Assembly (NCBI GenBank): GCA_029782335.1
Contig: JAKOVA010000074.1
Coordinates: forward strand, 1-49,479
From: Actinomycetes bacterium
Lineage (GTDB): Bacteria > Actinomycetota > Acidimicrobiia > Acidimicrobiales > Microtrichaceae
Direction of reading: 5' to 3'
Length of the DNA stretch: 49,479 nt
Shown piece by piece: positions 16,172-25,210 of the stretch. Position numbers and translations under genes: made by a program. Position 1 is the first letter of the stretch; each line of letters begins with the position of its first letter. Below the pieces are notes generated by a model. It had not been told where the DNA came from. It worked only from the letters and a program-made list of their open reading frames with translations, and did not search any database.

Positions 16172-17281
16172 TCACACCAACCGAAACGTGATCACCGTTG
16201 CACCCACCGTGATGCGGTCGCCACTCGCCAGCTCCACGTCGTCGACCCGCGCCCCGTTGCGATAGGTGCCGTTGGCCGATCCACAGTCGACGAGGCGGTA
16301 ACCATCGGGCAGGCGTCGCACCTCGGCGTGGTGTCGGCTCACCTCGGGGTCGGCCACGACCACGTCACGGTCCGCAGCCCGTCCGATGGTGGTCGCTGCC
16401 CGCACGATCGGAACCGATGTCGAGCCGATCTCCAAGAGGGCTGCACGGGCCACCATCGACGATCGCACCACCGTGGCACCCTCGTCGCCCAATGCCGGAA
16501 CGCGTCCGCTGGACACGTCCAACGAGGGATCCTGATTGAGGATGCGTTCCTCCAGCTCACGGAGTTCCCGAGACGGATCGATGCCCAACTCCTCAACGAG
16601 GAGTTCCCTTCCCTCGCGGTAGAGCGTCAACGCGTCCGCCTGCCGACCGGACCGATACAACGCGAGCATCAGGTGGGCGCGCAGCTCTTCGCTGAAGGGA
16701 TGTGCTCGGAGCCACCCGGCCAACTCGTCGAGCAACTCACGGTGTCGGCCGATGGCCAACTCGGCCTCAGCGAGCAGTTCGCGGACGGTCAGCAGCGCCA
16801 CGCCGAGCCGCGACACCCACGCGTCCGCAGATGCGTCCGGGTCGAGACCCGCCAGCGGATCGCCACGCCACAGCTCCAGCGCCCGCCGCAACGAGCGAGC
16901 GGCATCACCCGGCCGACCGGCAGCCAGCGCCGCTTCGGCCCGCCGGCGTTCCCCCTCGAACTCGAGCAGGTCGAGCTGTCCCTCCTCGAGTTGCGCCACA
17001 TAGCCGGGACGCCGGGTGAGGATGAGACCCTCGGGGGCACCTGCGCCGACGAGCGACCGGCGAAGGTTCGACATGTAGACCTGCAGCGTGGCTGGACTGC
17101 GATTCCCACCGGCGTCACCCCACACCCACTCCACGAGCCGGTCCACCGACACGACGCGGTTCGCCTCCAAGAGCAGCAACGCCAACACCATCTGCTGCTT
17201 CGCCCCACCGAGCGCGACCTCGGCGCCATCCACCGTCGCCCGGAGCGGGCCCAGGACGGTGAAGCGGATCTCCGGTGTCAC
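16172..17281 (-). CDS. SARP-family transcription regulator with C-terminal FHA domain (EmbR-like)
   Basis: This 369-residue protein has an OmpR-type winged helix (about 5-95, RFTVLGPLRA then GGAKQQMVLALLLLEAN), a bacterial transcriptional activation domain made of helical TPR-like repeats (about 100-245), and a C-terminal FHA domain (about 275-367, with IGR, SRHHAEV and SANGTYRNG). This is the order of mycobacterial EmbR, whose FHA domain binds a phosphorylated Ser/Thr kinase and whose DNA binding depends on it. It is the natural transcriptional output of the kinase/phosphatase pair next door and may control the island (inference). The start is GTG at 17281, overlapping the stop of the upstream small gene (GTGA). 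Confidence 0.88.
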   Translation of the reverse strand: MTPEIRFTVLGPLRATVDGAEVALGGAKQQMVLALLLLEANRVVSVDRLVEWVWGDAGGNRSPATLQVYMSNLRRSLVGAGAPEGLILTRRPGYVAQLEEGQLDLLEFEGERRRAEAALAAGRPGDAARSLRRALELWRGDPLAGLDPDASADAWVSRLGVALLTVRELLAEAELAIGRHRELLDELAGWLRAHPFSEELRAHLMLALYRSGRQADALTLYREGRELLVEELGIDPSRELRELEERILNQDPSLDVSSGRVPALGDEGATVVRSSMVARAALLEIGSTSVPIVRAATTIGRAADRDVVVADPEVSRHHAEVRRLPDGYRLVDCGSANGTYRNGARVDDVELASGDRITVGATVITFRLV

Positions 17282-17670
17282 GAACCCCGCAGCGTCTTGA
17301 GGAGCTGACGCGCGATCGTGGCGTTCATCTCGTAGGTGGCGCGACGGCCCGCCTTCGACACCTGCCGGACGACGCTGCCGCCCGTGGCCTCTTCGAGCGA
17401 ATCGAGCCCGGCGACCAGCGCACCCTTGGTGGCGTCAGTCGCTTTGTAGCCCATGGAGGTGAGCCCCTTCAGCAGGTCGCTCTGCGCGATCGGACCCGGC
17501 GCAGCGGCTGCGATGATCCGCAGCGCGTCCTTCGTCAGTTCCGCGCCCTGCTCGATGGCCTCCACGGCGCTGATGTTGCCGCTGGGCTCCTCGTCCATCG
17601 ACGCCAACCACCGCCGCACCTTCACCACGATCTCGCCGTGGGTTTCGCCGTCAAAGCTCAACGTTGGCAT
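17278..17670 (-). CDS. Small conserved protein of unknown function, coupled to the SARP gene
   Basis: This 130-residue protein starts MPTLSFDGETHGEIV with a segment KVRRWLAS, a pattern I associate with several small uncharacterised actinobacterial proteins. Residues 45-125 look like a winged-helix-type fold (ELTKDALRIIAAAAPGPIAQ, LLKGLTSMGY, RRATYEMNATIARQLL), so DNA binding is possible but unproven. The start ATG at 17670 is chosen because upstream residues in the same frame are low-quality, Arg/Ser-rich sequence antisense to nothing conserved. No clear ribosome binding site is seen. Its stop overlaps the GTG of the SARP-FHA gene, which makes joint function plausible. Confidence 0.65.
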   Translation of the reverse strand: MPTLSFDGETHGEIVVKVRRWLASMDEEPSGNISAVEAIEQGAELTKDALRIIAAAAPGPIAQSDLLKGLTSMGYKATDATKGALVAGLDSLEEATGGSVVRQVSKAGRRATYEMNATIARQLLKTLRGS

Positions 17671-17680
17671 GTCGTTGAGG

Positions 17681-18367
17681 CTATCGGTGGATCGGCTCGA
17701 AGGGGAGGTCCAAGGCAAGCAGCAGGAACTGTCGCAACATCGCGGCAGTCGCTCCCCAGATCGTCTCACCCTCGATTTCGAAGAACACCACCGGATGATC
17801 GATCTCCGGTGGCCCCCATCGCTCCTCGCGGTAGGCGGCCGGGTCGAGCAGCGCGGAAACGGGAACCTCGACGATCCGCTCGACCTCCGCGGCAGATGCG
17901 ACGAGACCACTCGGGGCACGATCGAGGAGCCCGACAAAGGGCACGATCACCCGATCGCTCGTGACCGTCGTCAAGTGATCCAGTTCGCCGAGCACCTCGA
18001 CCGAACCCGGATCGAGGCCCACCTCCTCGTTCGCCTCCCGCAACGCCGTGTGGGCGAGGTCGGCGTCAGACGGTTCCTCGCCGCCGCCGGGAAAGCTCAC
18101 CTCCCCGCGATGGGTCCGCAGATCCCACGCCCGACGGGTGCAGAGCACGGTGGGCTGCCCGTCTCGTTCGAACCATGCTGCGAGGACCGCAGAGTTTCGG
18201 ACACCCGGGCGCCCTTCCGCGCGTGCCGGAGCGCCCTGACGTCCGGCGAAGACCGCCCGAATGCGATCGAGGTCGAAGGTGCCGTCGAGGTCGCTCCATG
18301 CCGCCGGCGGACCAGGCCGCCACAGCGCCGGCCGCGGAATGTGTTGGGGGCCGCCTCGGGTCACCAT
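17681..18367 (-). CDS. NUDIX hydrolase, CoA pyrophosphatase-like
   Basis: This 228-residue protein carries the NudL/UPF0035 signature upstream of the Nudix box (TRRAWDLRTHRGEVSFPGG) and a Nudix box ending ALREANEEVGL. The variant GGGEEPSDADLAHTA matches the CoA-pyrophosphatase subfamily rather than MutT. The likely reaction is Mg-dependent hydrolysis of CoA or a related nucleoside diphosphate derivative in the cytosol. It begins at ATG 18367, 80 bp downstream of groEL and beyond a strong hairpin, so it probably has its own promoter or depends on read-through. It ends 10 bp before the small unknown gene. Confidence 0.85.
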   Translation of the reverse strand: MVTRGGPQHIPRPALWRPGPPAAWSDLDGTFDLDRIRAVFAGRQGAPARAEGRPGVRNSAVLAAWFERDGQPTVLCTRRAWDLRTHRGEVSFPGGGEEPSDADLAHTALREANEEVGLDPGSVEVLGELDHLTTVTSDRVIVPFVGLLDRAPSGLVASAAEVERIVEVPVSALLDPAAYREERWGPPEIDHPVVFFEIEGETIWGATAAMLRQFLLLALDLPFEPIHR

Positions 18368-18395
18368 CGGCAGACTACCGAGGGTCGAGACGCGC

Positions 18396-18421
18396 CTCGG
18401 CCGGCCCGAAGGCCGGCCGAG
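18396..18421 (-). terminator. groESL terminator hairpin with TTCG loop
   Basis: A perfect 11-bp GC stem (18396-18406 with 18411-18421) encloses a 4-base loop that reads TTCG on the minus strand, giving the extra-stable C(UUCG)G tetraloop in RNA. It lies 27 bp after the groEL stop. There is no U tract, as is common for actinobacterial terminators. Confidence 0.75.
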
Positions 18422-18447
18422 ACAGCGTCAACGCGATGCACGAGGCA

Positions 18448-20383
<1,936 letters not shown>

Positions 20384-20423
20384 GCAGATGCCTCCGTTGG
20401 CATTGTTGGTACGGGGTGACTTT

Positions 20424-20450
20424 TTGGCACTCTACCGGTGCGAGTGCCAA
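20424..20450 (-). promoter_or_regulatory. CIRCE operator 1 (HrcA site), proximal to groES
   Basis: TTGGCACTC-N9-GAGTGCCAA, a perfect 9-9-9 inverted repeat that differs from the consensus TTAGCACTC only at the third position of each arm. HrcA binding here represses groESL until heat stress. Confidence 0.9.
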
Positions 20451-20479
20451 ACCTAGCACTCGTAATGAGCGAGTGCTAA
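20450..20479 (-). promoter_or_regulatory. Candidate groESL promoter overlapping the CIRCE pair
   Basis: On the minus strand, TTAGCA (20479-20474), an 18-bp spacer and TAGGTT (20455-20450) fit a sigma-70-type promoter. The -35 lies in the distal CIRCE and the -10 spans the junction of the two operators, which would explain repression by HrcA. The transcription start has not been seen. Confidence 0.4.
20453..20479 (-). promoter_or_regulatory. CIRCE operator 2 (HrcA site), distal
   Basis: CTAGCACTC-N9-GAGTGCTAA, with one arm fully consensus and the other mismatched at one end base. It lies 2 bp from operator 1, so two HrcA dimers could bind side by side. Confidence 0.92.
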
Positions 20480-20517
20480 CGCGTCGCCAACGGGAGGCGA
20501 CGGCACTCGGCGCGCTG

Positions 20518-21543
20518 TCACACCAGCCGGAGGTTGGGGAGGGCGCCCGTGTCGGCCGCGCTGGGCCCATCGGATCGCAGGCGGTGGTATGCGGCGGCGG
20601 CCACCATCGCCGCGTTGTCGGTACACATCGAGCGCGTCGGCAGGAAGGCCCGCAGGCCGTCGGCGACACACACGTCCAACACCGCCTCCCGCAACTGTGT
20701 ATTGGCGGCCACTCCGCCGGCGAGGCACAACCCCTTCGCACCGACCTCGTGTGCTGCTCGCCGCGCCTTGGAAACGAGCACGTCGCAAACCGCCTGTTGG
20801 AACGAAGCCGCAACGTCGGCCGTGTCGACCTCGGGGTGGCGGCGCACGTGGTTGACGACCGCCGTCTTCAGGCCGCTGAAGCTGAAGTCCCAGCCCTGGT
20901 CCAGCATCGGCCGCGGGAACGCGACTGCCGTCGGGTCACCCGTCATCGCGAGCGCGTCGATCGCGGGGCCACCCGGGTATCCCAGGCCCAAGAACCGGGC
21001 GACCTTGTCGAACGCCTCACCGGCCGCGTCGTCGAGGGTGGCGCCGATCACCTCGTAGTCGCCGGGGCCGTTCATGCGGATCAGCATCGTGTGACCGCCG
21101 GAGACCAACAGGACGACGAGGGGCATCGGCAGGTCGGGTTCCTCGAGCAGCGCTGCATACAGGTGGGCCTCGAGGTGGTTGACCGCAACGAAGGGCACAC
21201 CCCACGCCAACGCCAGCGCCTTCGCGGACGACACCCCGATGAGCAGCGAACCGATCAGGCCAGGACCGTAGGTGGCGCCGATCGCTGCGATGTCACGGGA
21301 CTCGACCCGGGCCTCCAACATCGCCTCGGCAACCACCGGCACCAACAACTCGAGGTGGGCCCGGCTCGCGATCTCGGGGACGACCCCGCCGTAGCGAGCG
21401 TGCAGGTCGATCTGGCTCGAGACCACCGACGACATCACGGTTCGGGCGCCGGCAACGACGGCCGCTGCCGTCTCGTCGCACGACGTCTCGATCCCCAACA
21501 CGGGCGCCGCAGCACTGAGTTCGATCCCCGGCTCAACAACCAT
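20518..21543 (-). CDS. tsaD: tRNA t6A37 threonylcarbamoyltransferase TsaD
   Basis: This 341-residue protein is TsaD (Kae1/YgjD): LGIETSCDETAAAVV near the N-terminus, metal ligands H123 and H127 in NHLEAH, and the ASKHA-fold motifs SGGHT and AGGVAAN. It transfers the threonylcarbamoyl group to A37 of ANN-decoding tRNAs, working with TsaB and TsaE, both encoded upstream on the same strand. It overlaps rimI by 11 bp and is followed by groES. Confidence 0.97.
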   Translation of the reverse strand: MVVEPGIELSAAAPVLGIETSCDETAAAVVAGARTVMSSVVSSQIDLHARYGGVVPEIASRAHLELLVPVVAEAMLEARVESRDIAAIGATYGPGLIGSLLIGVSSAKALALAWGVPFVAVNHLEAHLYAALLEEPDLPMPLVVLLVSGGHTMLIRMNGPGDYEVIGATLDDAAGEAFDKVARFLGLGYPGGPAIDALAMTGDPTAVAFPRPMLDQGWDFSFSGLKTAVVNHVRRHPEVDTADVAASFQQAVCDVLVSKARRAAHEVGAKGLCLAGGVAANTQLREAVLDVCVADGLRAFLPTRSMCTDNAAMVAAAAYHRLRSDGPSAADTGALPNLRLV

Positions 21544-22075
21544 CGGTCCTCAATTCGTCACCGAGACCGGTGATCAACGCGTCGAGCCGTTGCCCGTAGG
21601 ACGCGGAGCGCAGGTCGTGCGCCCACATGATCAGCGCATCCTCACCGATGTCGGCGTAGTAGTTCGGTCTGATTCCGCCGGGAGCGAAGCCGAAGCCTCG
21701 GTACAGTTCCTGGGCGCCACGATTGCTCACTCGGACCTCGAGCGTCACGTCGTCGATGTCGCGCTCGATGCAGCCCCGCATCAACACCGCCATCAGCCGG
21801 GTGCCGATCCCCTGTCGGTGATGTGCCGGGTCGACCGCCACATTGGTGACGTGCGCCTCCGCGGTGGTGAGCATCACCCCGCCGAAACCGACGACCACCG
21901 AGCCCGATAGGGCCACGACGTAGAAGCGGCTCGACGGCATCCGCAGCTCGCCAGCGAACAGTCCGTGCGACCACGGGCGATGGTTGGTCTGCTGCTCGAT
22001 CTGCACCACGCCGCGAAGGTGACGGCGGCGCATCGGAGCGATGACCACCGGCGCCTCGGTCGACACGGCGATCAC
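21533..22075 (-). CDS. rimI: GNAT acetyltransferase RimI (ribosomal protein S18-alanine type)
   Basis: This 180-residue GNAT protein has the acetyl-CoA loop RQGIGT preceded by TNVAVDPAHH, then EVRVSNRGAQELYRGFGF and NYYADIGEDALIM, the RimI signature. It N-terminally acetylates S18 or other proteins and is commonly found between tsaB and tsaD. The N-terminus is about 15 residues longer than in E. coli, and there is a C-terminal extension of about 25 residues. The start is GTG at 22075, overlapping the tsaB stop (GTGA). Confidence 0.9.
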   Translation of the reverse strand: MIAVSTEAPVVIAPMRRRHLRGVVQIEQQTNHRPWSHGLFAGELRMPSSRFYVVALSGSVVVGFGGVMLTTAEAHVTNVAVDPAHHRQGIGTRLMAVLMRGCIERDIDDVTLEVRVSNRGAQELYRGFGFAPGGIRPNYYADIGEDALIMWAHDLRSASYGQRLDALITGLGDELRTDGC

Positions 22076-22770
22076 CGCTGCTCCCGTGTCGACCAGTTCA
22101 CCTCGGCGTCGGGTCGCCGGAGATAGATCGGCTCCATCGCGTCGGGTGGGCGGAACTGCTCGCGCAACGCCTGAGCGTGGGCGAGTTGCACCAACGCTGA
22201 CGCCGACGGGTGTGCGACGCCGAGGTCGGCCAGCTCGATCTTCGCGATCCCGTCGAACACCTCGTGATACCGGTGCGCTCCATCGCCGACGAGGAGCACC
22301 TCCTCGCCGCTCGCGAGCAGTTCCGACGCGAGGTCCTCGGGCGAACCGATCCGGTGATCACCGATCCGTTGGATCCCGCCCGGCACCTGTCGATAGAAGG
22401 CGAAGTACAACTCACCGCGACGAGCGTCGATCGCTGCGGCGATCAGGCGGGAGGTGTAGCGCACGGGGAACGCCAGAAGATCGAGGCTGGCAACGCCGAT
22501 CATCGGGATAGCCAGCGCGTGCGCGAGCGCTTTCGCGGTCGCGATCCCGACTCGCAGGCCGGTGAACAAGCCCGGACCCAGGTCCACGGCGATCACGGAG
22601 ATCTCGGCGAGGTCGATCTGCGCTTGCGCGCAGATGAACTCGATCGACGGGACGAGCGTCTCGGCGTGACGGCGGCCGCGGGTGCAGTGTGCCGCGGCGA
22701 GCACGCCCTCGTGACCGCCGATCGCGCAACCTGCAGCGAGGGTGGCCGTTTCAATACCCAGGATCAACAC
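22072..22770 (-). CDS. tsaB: tRNA t6A modification scaffold protein TsaB
   Basis: This 232-residue protein is TsaB (YeaZ): ILGIETATLAAGCAI at the N-terminus, then DLGPGLFTGLRVGIATAKALA, the family's most conserved segment. It dimerises with TsaD and is needed for t6A formation. The start chosen is GTG at 22770, which overlaps the tsaE stop by 7 bp and places the ASKHA strand at the very N-terminus as in homologues; the longer reading adds a Gly/Cys-rich leader with no family support. A GGAGG lies about 13 bases upstream. Confidence 0.93.
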   Translation of the reverse strand: MLILGIETATLAAGCAIGGHEGVLAAAHCTRGRRHAETLVPSIEFICAQAQIDLAEISVIAVDLGPGLFTGLRVGIATAKALAHALAIPMIGVASLDLLAFPVRYTSRLIAAAIDARRGELYFAFYRQVPGGIQRIGDHRIGSPEDLASELLASGEEVLLVGDGAHRYHEVFDGIAKIELADLGVAHPSASALVQLAHAQALREQFRPPDAMEPIYLRRPDAEVNWSTREQR

Positions 22771-23291
22771 GGCTGCTCGCCCTCCTCCACCAACCACGGT
22801 GCGACCGCAGCACGCAACGCACGATCCCGTGCCGCCCACCGACCAACCGGCTCGATCTCGATTTCGCGATCGTCGTCGCCGAAGTCGCCCGATGGCAGAC
22901 GGAGGCGGACCTCGAGTCGATCCGCTCCGAGCAGCGGGGCGATCGTGTCACCCCACTCGATGAGGATCACGGCGTCACCGTCGAGCATCTCGTTGAGGCC
23001 CAGGTCGGGGACTTCGTCGAGCGTCAGCCGGTAGATGTCGAGGTGATGGAGCGTCAGTCGACCCTCGTAGCTGCGGAGGAGCGTGAAGGTCGGGCTGGTG
23101 ATCTGTTCGGTCACCCCGAGACCCCGCCCAAACCCTTGGGTAAAGGTCGTCTTGCCGGCACCGAGGTCACCGGAGAGCAGCACGACGTCGGTCGGGCGCG
23201 CGAGCTCGGCAATCGCCGCCGCAAGCTGCGCGGTCGCCCTTGCTGATGACGTTCGCACCACGATCACGGCGGCCACGATACCGACGCTCAC
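22764..23291 (-). CDS. tsaE: tRNA t6A modification ATPase TsaE
   Basis: The core is a small P-loop ATPase with Walker A GDLGAGKTTF, followed by TSPTFTLLRSYEG, HLDIYRL and IEWGD, all typical of TsaE (YjeE). It powers turnover of the TsaBD complex. The start is uncertain: GTG at 23291 (175 residues) has GAGGG five bases upstream, but GTG codons at 23276 and 23267 are also possible and would trim a hydrophobic leader (VGIVAAVIVV). It diverges from the secreted-protein gene, so the 25 bp between the two starts, or their coding ends, must hold the promoters. Confidence 0.9.
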   Translation of the reverse strand: MSVGIVAAVIVVRTSSARATAQLAAAIAELARPTDVVLLSGDLGAGKTTFTQGFGRGLGVTEQITSPTFTLLRSYEGRLTLHHLDIYRLTLDEVPDLGLNEMLDGDAVILIEWGDTIAPLLGADRLEVRLRLPSGDFGDDDREIEIEPVGRWAARDRALRAAVAPWLVEEGEQPC

Positions 23292-23316
23292 CAAGGCCCT
23301 CGTATCGTGGTGACCG

Positions 23317-24075
23317 ATGTCCTCGACGACGGAACACCGACGCAGGAGGTTGCTACCCGCGCTCGGCGCCGCCGTCGCACTCATCGCGCTCAGCCTGACG
23401 CAGACACCGCCACCCGCCGTTGCCCAGGCGAGCTACGTCGCCGTCGACGTCCGCACCGCCCCGGCCGTTCCCCAGCCCGGCGACAACGTCACCGTGAGCG
23501 CGCGGATCACCCAGTGCCCTCCGGGGGCGACACTCGTTCAGGTCCTGCTCACCAGCTCTGACGGCCACTCGACCTCCGCCGCCCTCATGGCGGAGTCACT
23601 CGCCCGGACGTCGCTGCTGTGGCGAACCCGGGCGGTGATTCCACTGACGAACGCGGTCGAAGGTTGGTACGGCATCCGTGTTCAGTGCGGCACCTTCGTC
23701 CCCGATCACATCCCGATGGCGAACACCTACTTCGCGGTCGGGGCGCGGACGACCAAAGAGGTGCGTCTGTCGGCCGACACCGTGCAACGGGGCAACACCC
23801 TCACGCTTTCGGGAACGGGTTGTCCGGGTCCGACCGTCGAGTACGAGGTTCAGCAGTATTCGGGTCGTGCCGGCGCGTTCGTCCCCACAGGAACGATCCC
23901 CGTCGCACCCGACCACTCCTGGTCCGCCGAGATCCCCTTCAGCACTCAGCTGATCCCCGGTCTCAGCGTGGTCAGCGCGCGGTGCACGATCATCAACCAA
24001 TACGGTCAGGTCGTGTTCATCACCTACGGTCGTCCCCTCGAGGTGACCGTTGTGGCGGAGCCCGATCAGCAGTAG
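23317..24075 (+). CDS. Secreted protein of unknown function
   Basis: This 252-residue protein has a classical signal peptide: RRRR, a hydrophobic stretch (LLPALGAAVALIALSL) and an AVAQA cleavage region near residue 37. The mature part is beta-rich, probably two Ig-like modules: residues 40-145 (DVRTAPAVPQPGDNVTV) and 146-245 (KEVRLSADTVQRGNTLTLSGTGC). Each module has a Cys pair that could form a disulfide. No enzyme motif is seen. It is the only plus-strand gene between 17 kb and the right end, and it meets alr tail to tail with 4 bp between stops. Confidence 0.75.
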   Translation: MSSTTEHRRRRLLPALGAAVALIALSLTQTPPPAVAQASYVAVDVRTAPAVPQPGDNVTVSARITQCPPGATLVQVLLTSSDGHSTSAALMAESLARTSLLWRTRAVIPLTNAVEGWYGIRVQCGTFVPDHIPMANTYFAVGARTTKEVRLSADTVQRGNTLTLSGTGCPGPTVEYEVQQYSGRAGAFVPTGTIPVAPDHSWSAEIPFSTQLIPGLSVVSARCTIINQYGQVVFITYGRPLEVTVVAEPDQQ

Positions 24076-24079
24076 CGCC

Positions 24080-25210
24080 TCAGCGCGAGGGCCGATACAC
24101 GCGGGCGAGCCGATGCCCGAGACGGCTCACCACCTCGTAGGGAATCGTGTCGAGCCAAGCTGCCCACTCATCTGCGGTCACCTGCTCACCACCCTGGCGA
24201 CCGAGTAACACGACCTCGTCACCCACCGCGACGTCGTCGTCGCCGCAGTCGACCATGAGATGGTCCATCGTGACCGCGCCGACGATTGGTCGACGGCGAC
24301 CACCAATCAGCACCACACCTTTGCCGTGACCGAGGTGGCGGTCGACGCCGTCCGCGTACCCGATCGGGATCGTCACGATCTGCCGAGCGACCGGCGCCGC
24401 GCCATCGAGGCCGTAGCTCACCCCTTCGCCCGCGCCGACGACTTCGACCCGGGCGACCACCGAGCGCAGGCTCAACGCCGGTTGCAGCTCGACGAGCGAC
24501 GCGAGCGGCTCCGACGGCGCGATCCCATAGACCGCGATTCCGCACCTCACCATGTCGTAGCGGGCCTCGGGATGTGCGATCGCCGCAGCGGAGTTCGCCG
24601 CGTGACGCCACCGCGGTCGCACCCCCGAGCGATCCAGCGCACGCAACACCCCGTCGAAGCGACGCAACTGCGTTGCGGTCTCCGGCCGCTCCGGACGATC
24701 CGCGACTGCCAAGTGCGTCCAGATGCCGTCCACTCGGAGGTTCGGCGAGTCGGCCGCCGCAGCGGCGACCTCACTCGCCGCCTCGGGCCGCAAACCCGCA
24801 CGGTGCATTCCGGTATCCACCTTGCAGTCGACTGCGGCAACCCTGGCCTCGGCGCGTGCGAGGCGTTCGAGACGTGCGAGCCCCGCCGCGGAGCCGACGG
24901 TGAGCGCGACCTCCGCACGCACCGCCGCGAGGGCCGAGGCCTCGTCCGGCGGTTCAGCGAGCACGAGGATCGGCGCCGCGATCCCCGCGTCTCGCAGTTC
25001 GATGGCTTCCTCGACGGCTGCCACCGCGAGCCGAGCCGCCCCGGCATCGAGCGCCGCGGCCGCAACCTCGACGGCCCCATGGCCGTATGCGTCCGCCTTG
25101 ACCACGACACAGCAGTCCACACCGGTCATCGTGCGGAGCGTTCCCACATTTGCGGCGATCGCTCCGAGGTCGACTTCGACCACTGACGGCCGGAGATACG
25201 CGACGGTCAT
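24080..25210 (-). CDS. alr: Alanine racemase
   Basis: This 376-residue PLP enzyme makes D-alanine for peptidoglycan. PLP-binding K38 lies in VVVKADAYGHG, and the second catalytic residue, Tyr, in GVSYGLDG of the C-terminal beta domain; CGIAVYG and MDHLMVD are also conserved. Length is normal. The start ATG overlaps the nnr stop (ATGA). It is the last gene of a run that includes glmM and glmS-like, so cell-wall precursor genes are grouped. Confidence 0.97.
   Translation of the reverse strand: MTVAYLRPSVVEVDLGAIAANVGTLRTMTGVDCCVVVKADAYGHGAVEVAAAALDAGAARLAVAAVEEAIELRDAGIAAPILVLAEPPDEASALAAVRAEVALTVGSAAGLARLERLARAEARVAAVDCKVDTGMHRAGLRPEAASEVAAAAADSPNLRVDGIWTHLAVADRPERPETATQLRRFDGVLRALDRSGVRPRWRHAANSAAAIAHPEARYDMVRCGIAVYGIAPSEPLASLVELQPALSLRSVVARVEVVGAGEGVSYGLDGAAPVARQIVTIPIGYADGVDRHLGHGKGVVLIGGRRRPIVGAVTMDHLMVDCGDDDVAVGDEVVLLGRQGGEQVTADEWAAWLDTIPYEVVSRLGHRLARVYRPSR

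Noticed and set aside
1353-17281. Prophage or integrative element
   Set aside because: No integrase, terminase, capsid, transposase or att-like repeats; GC and codon use match the surroundings.
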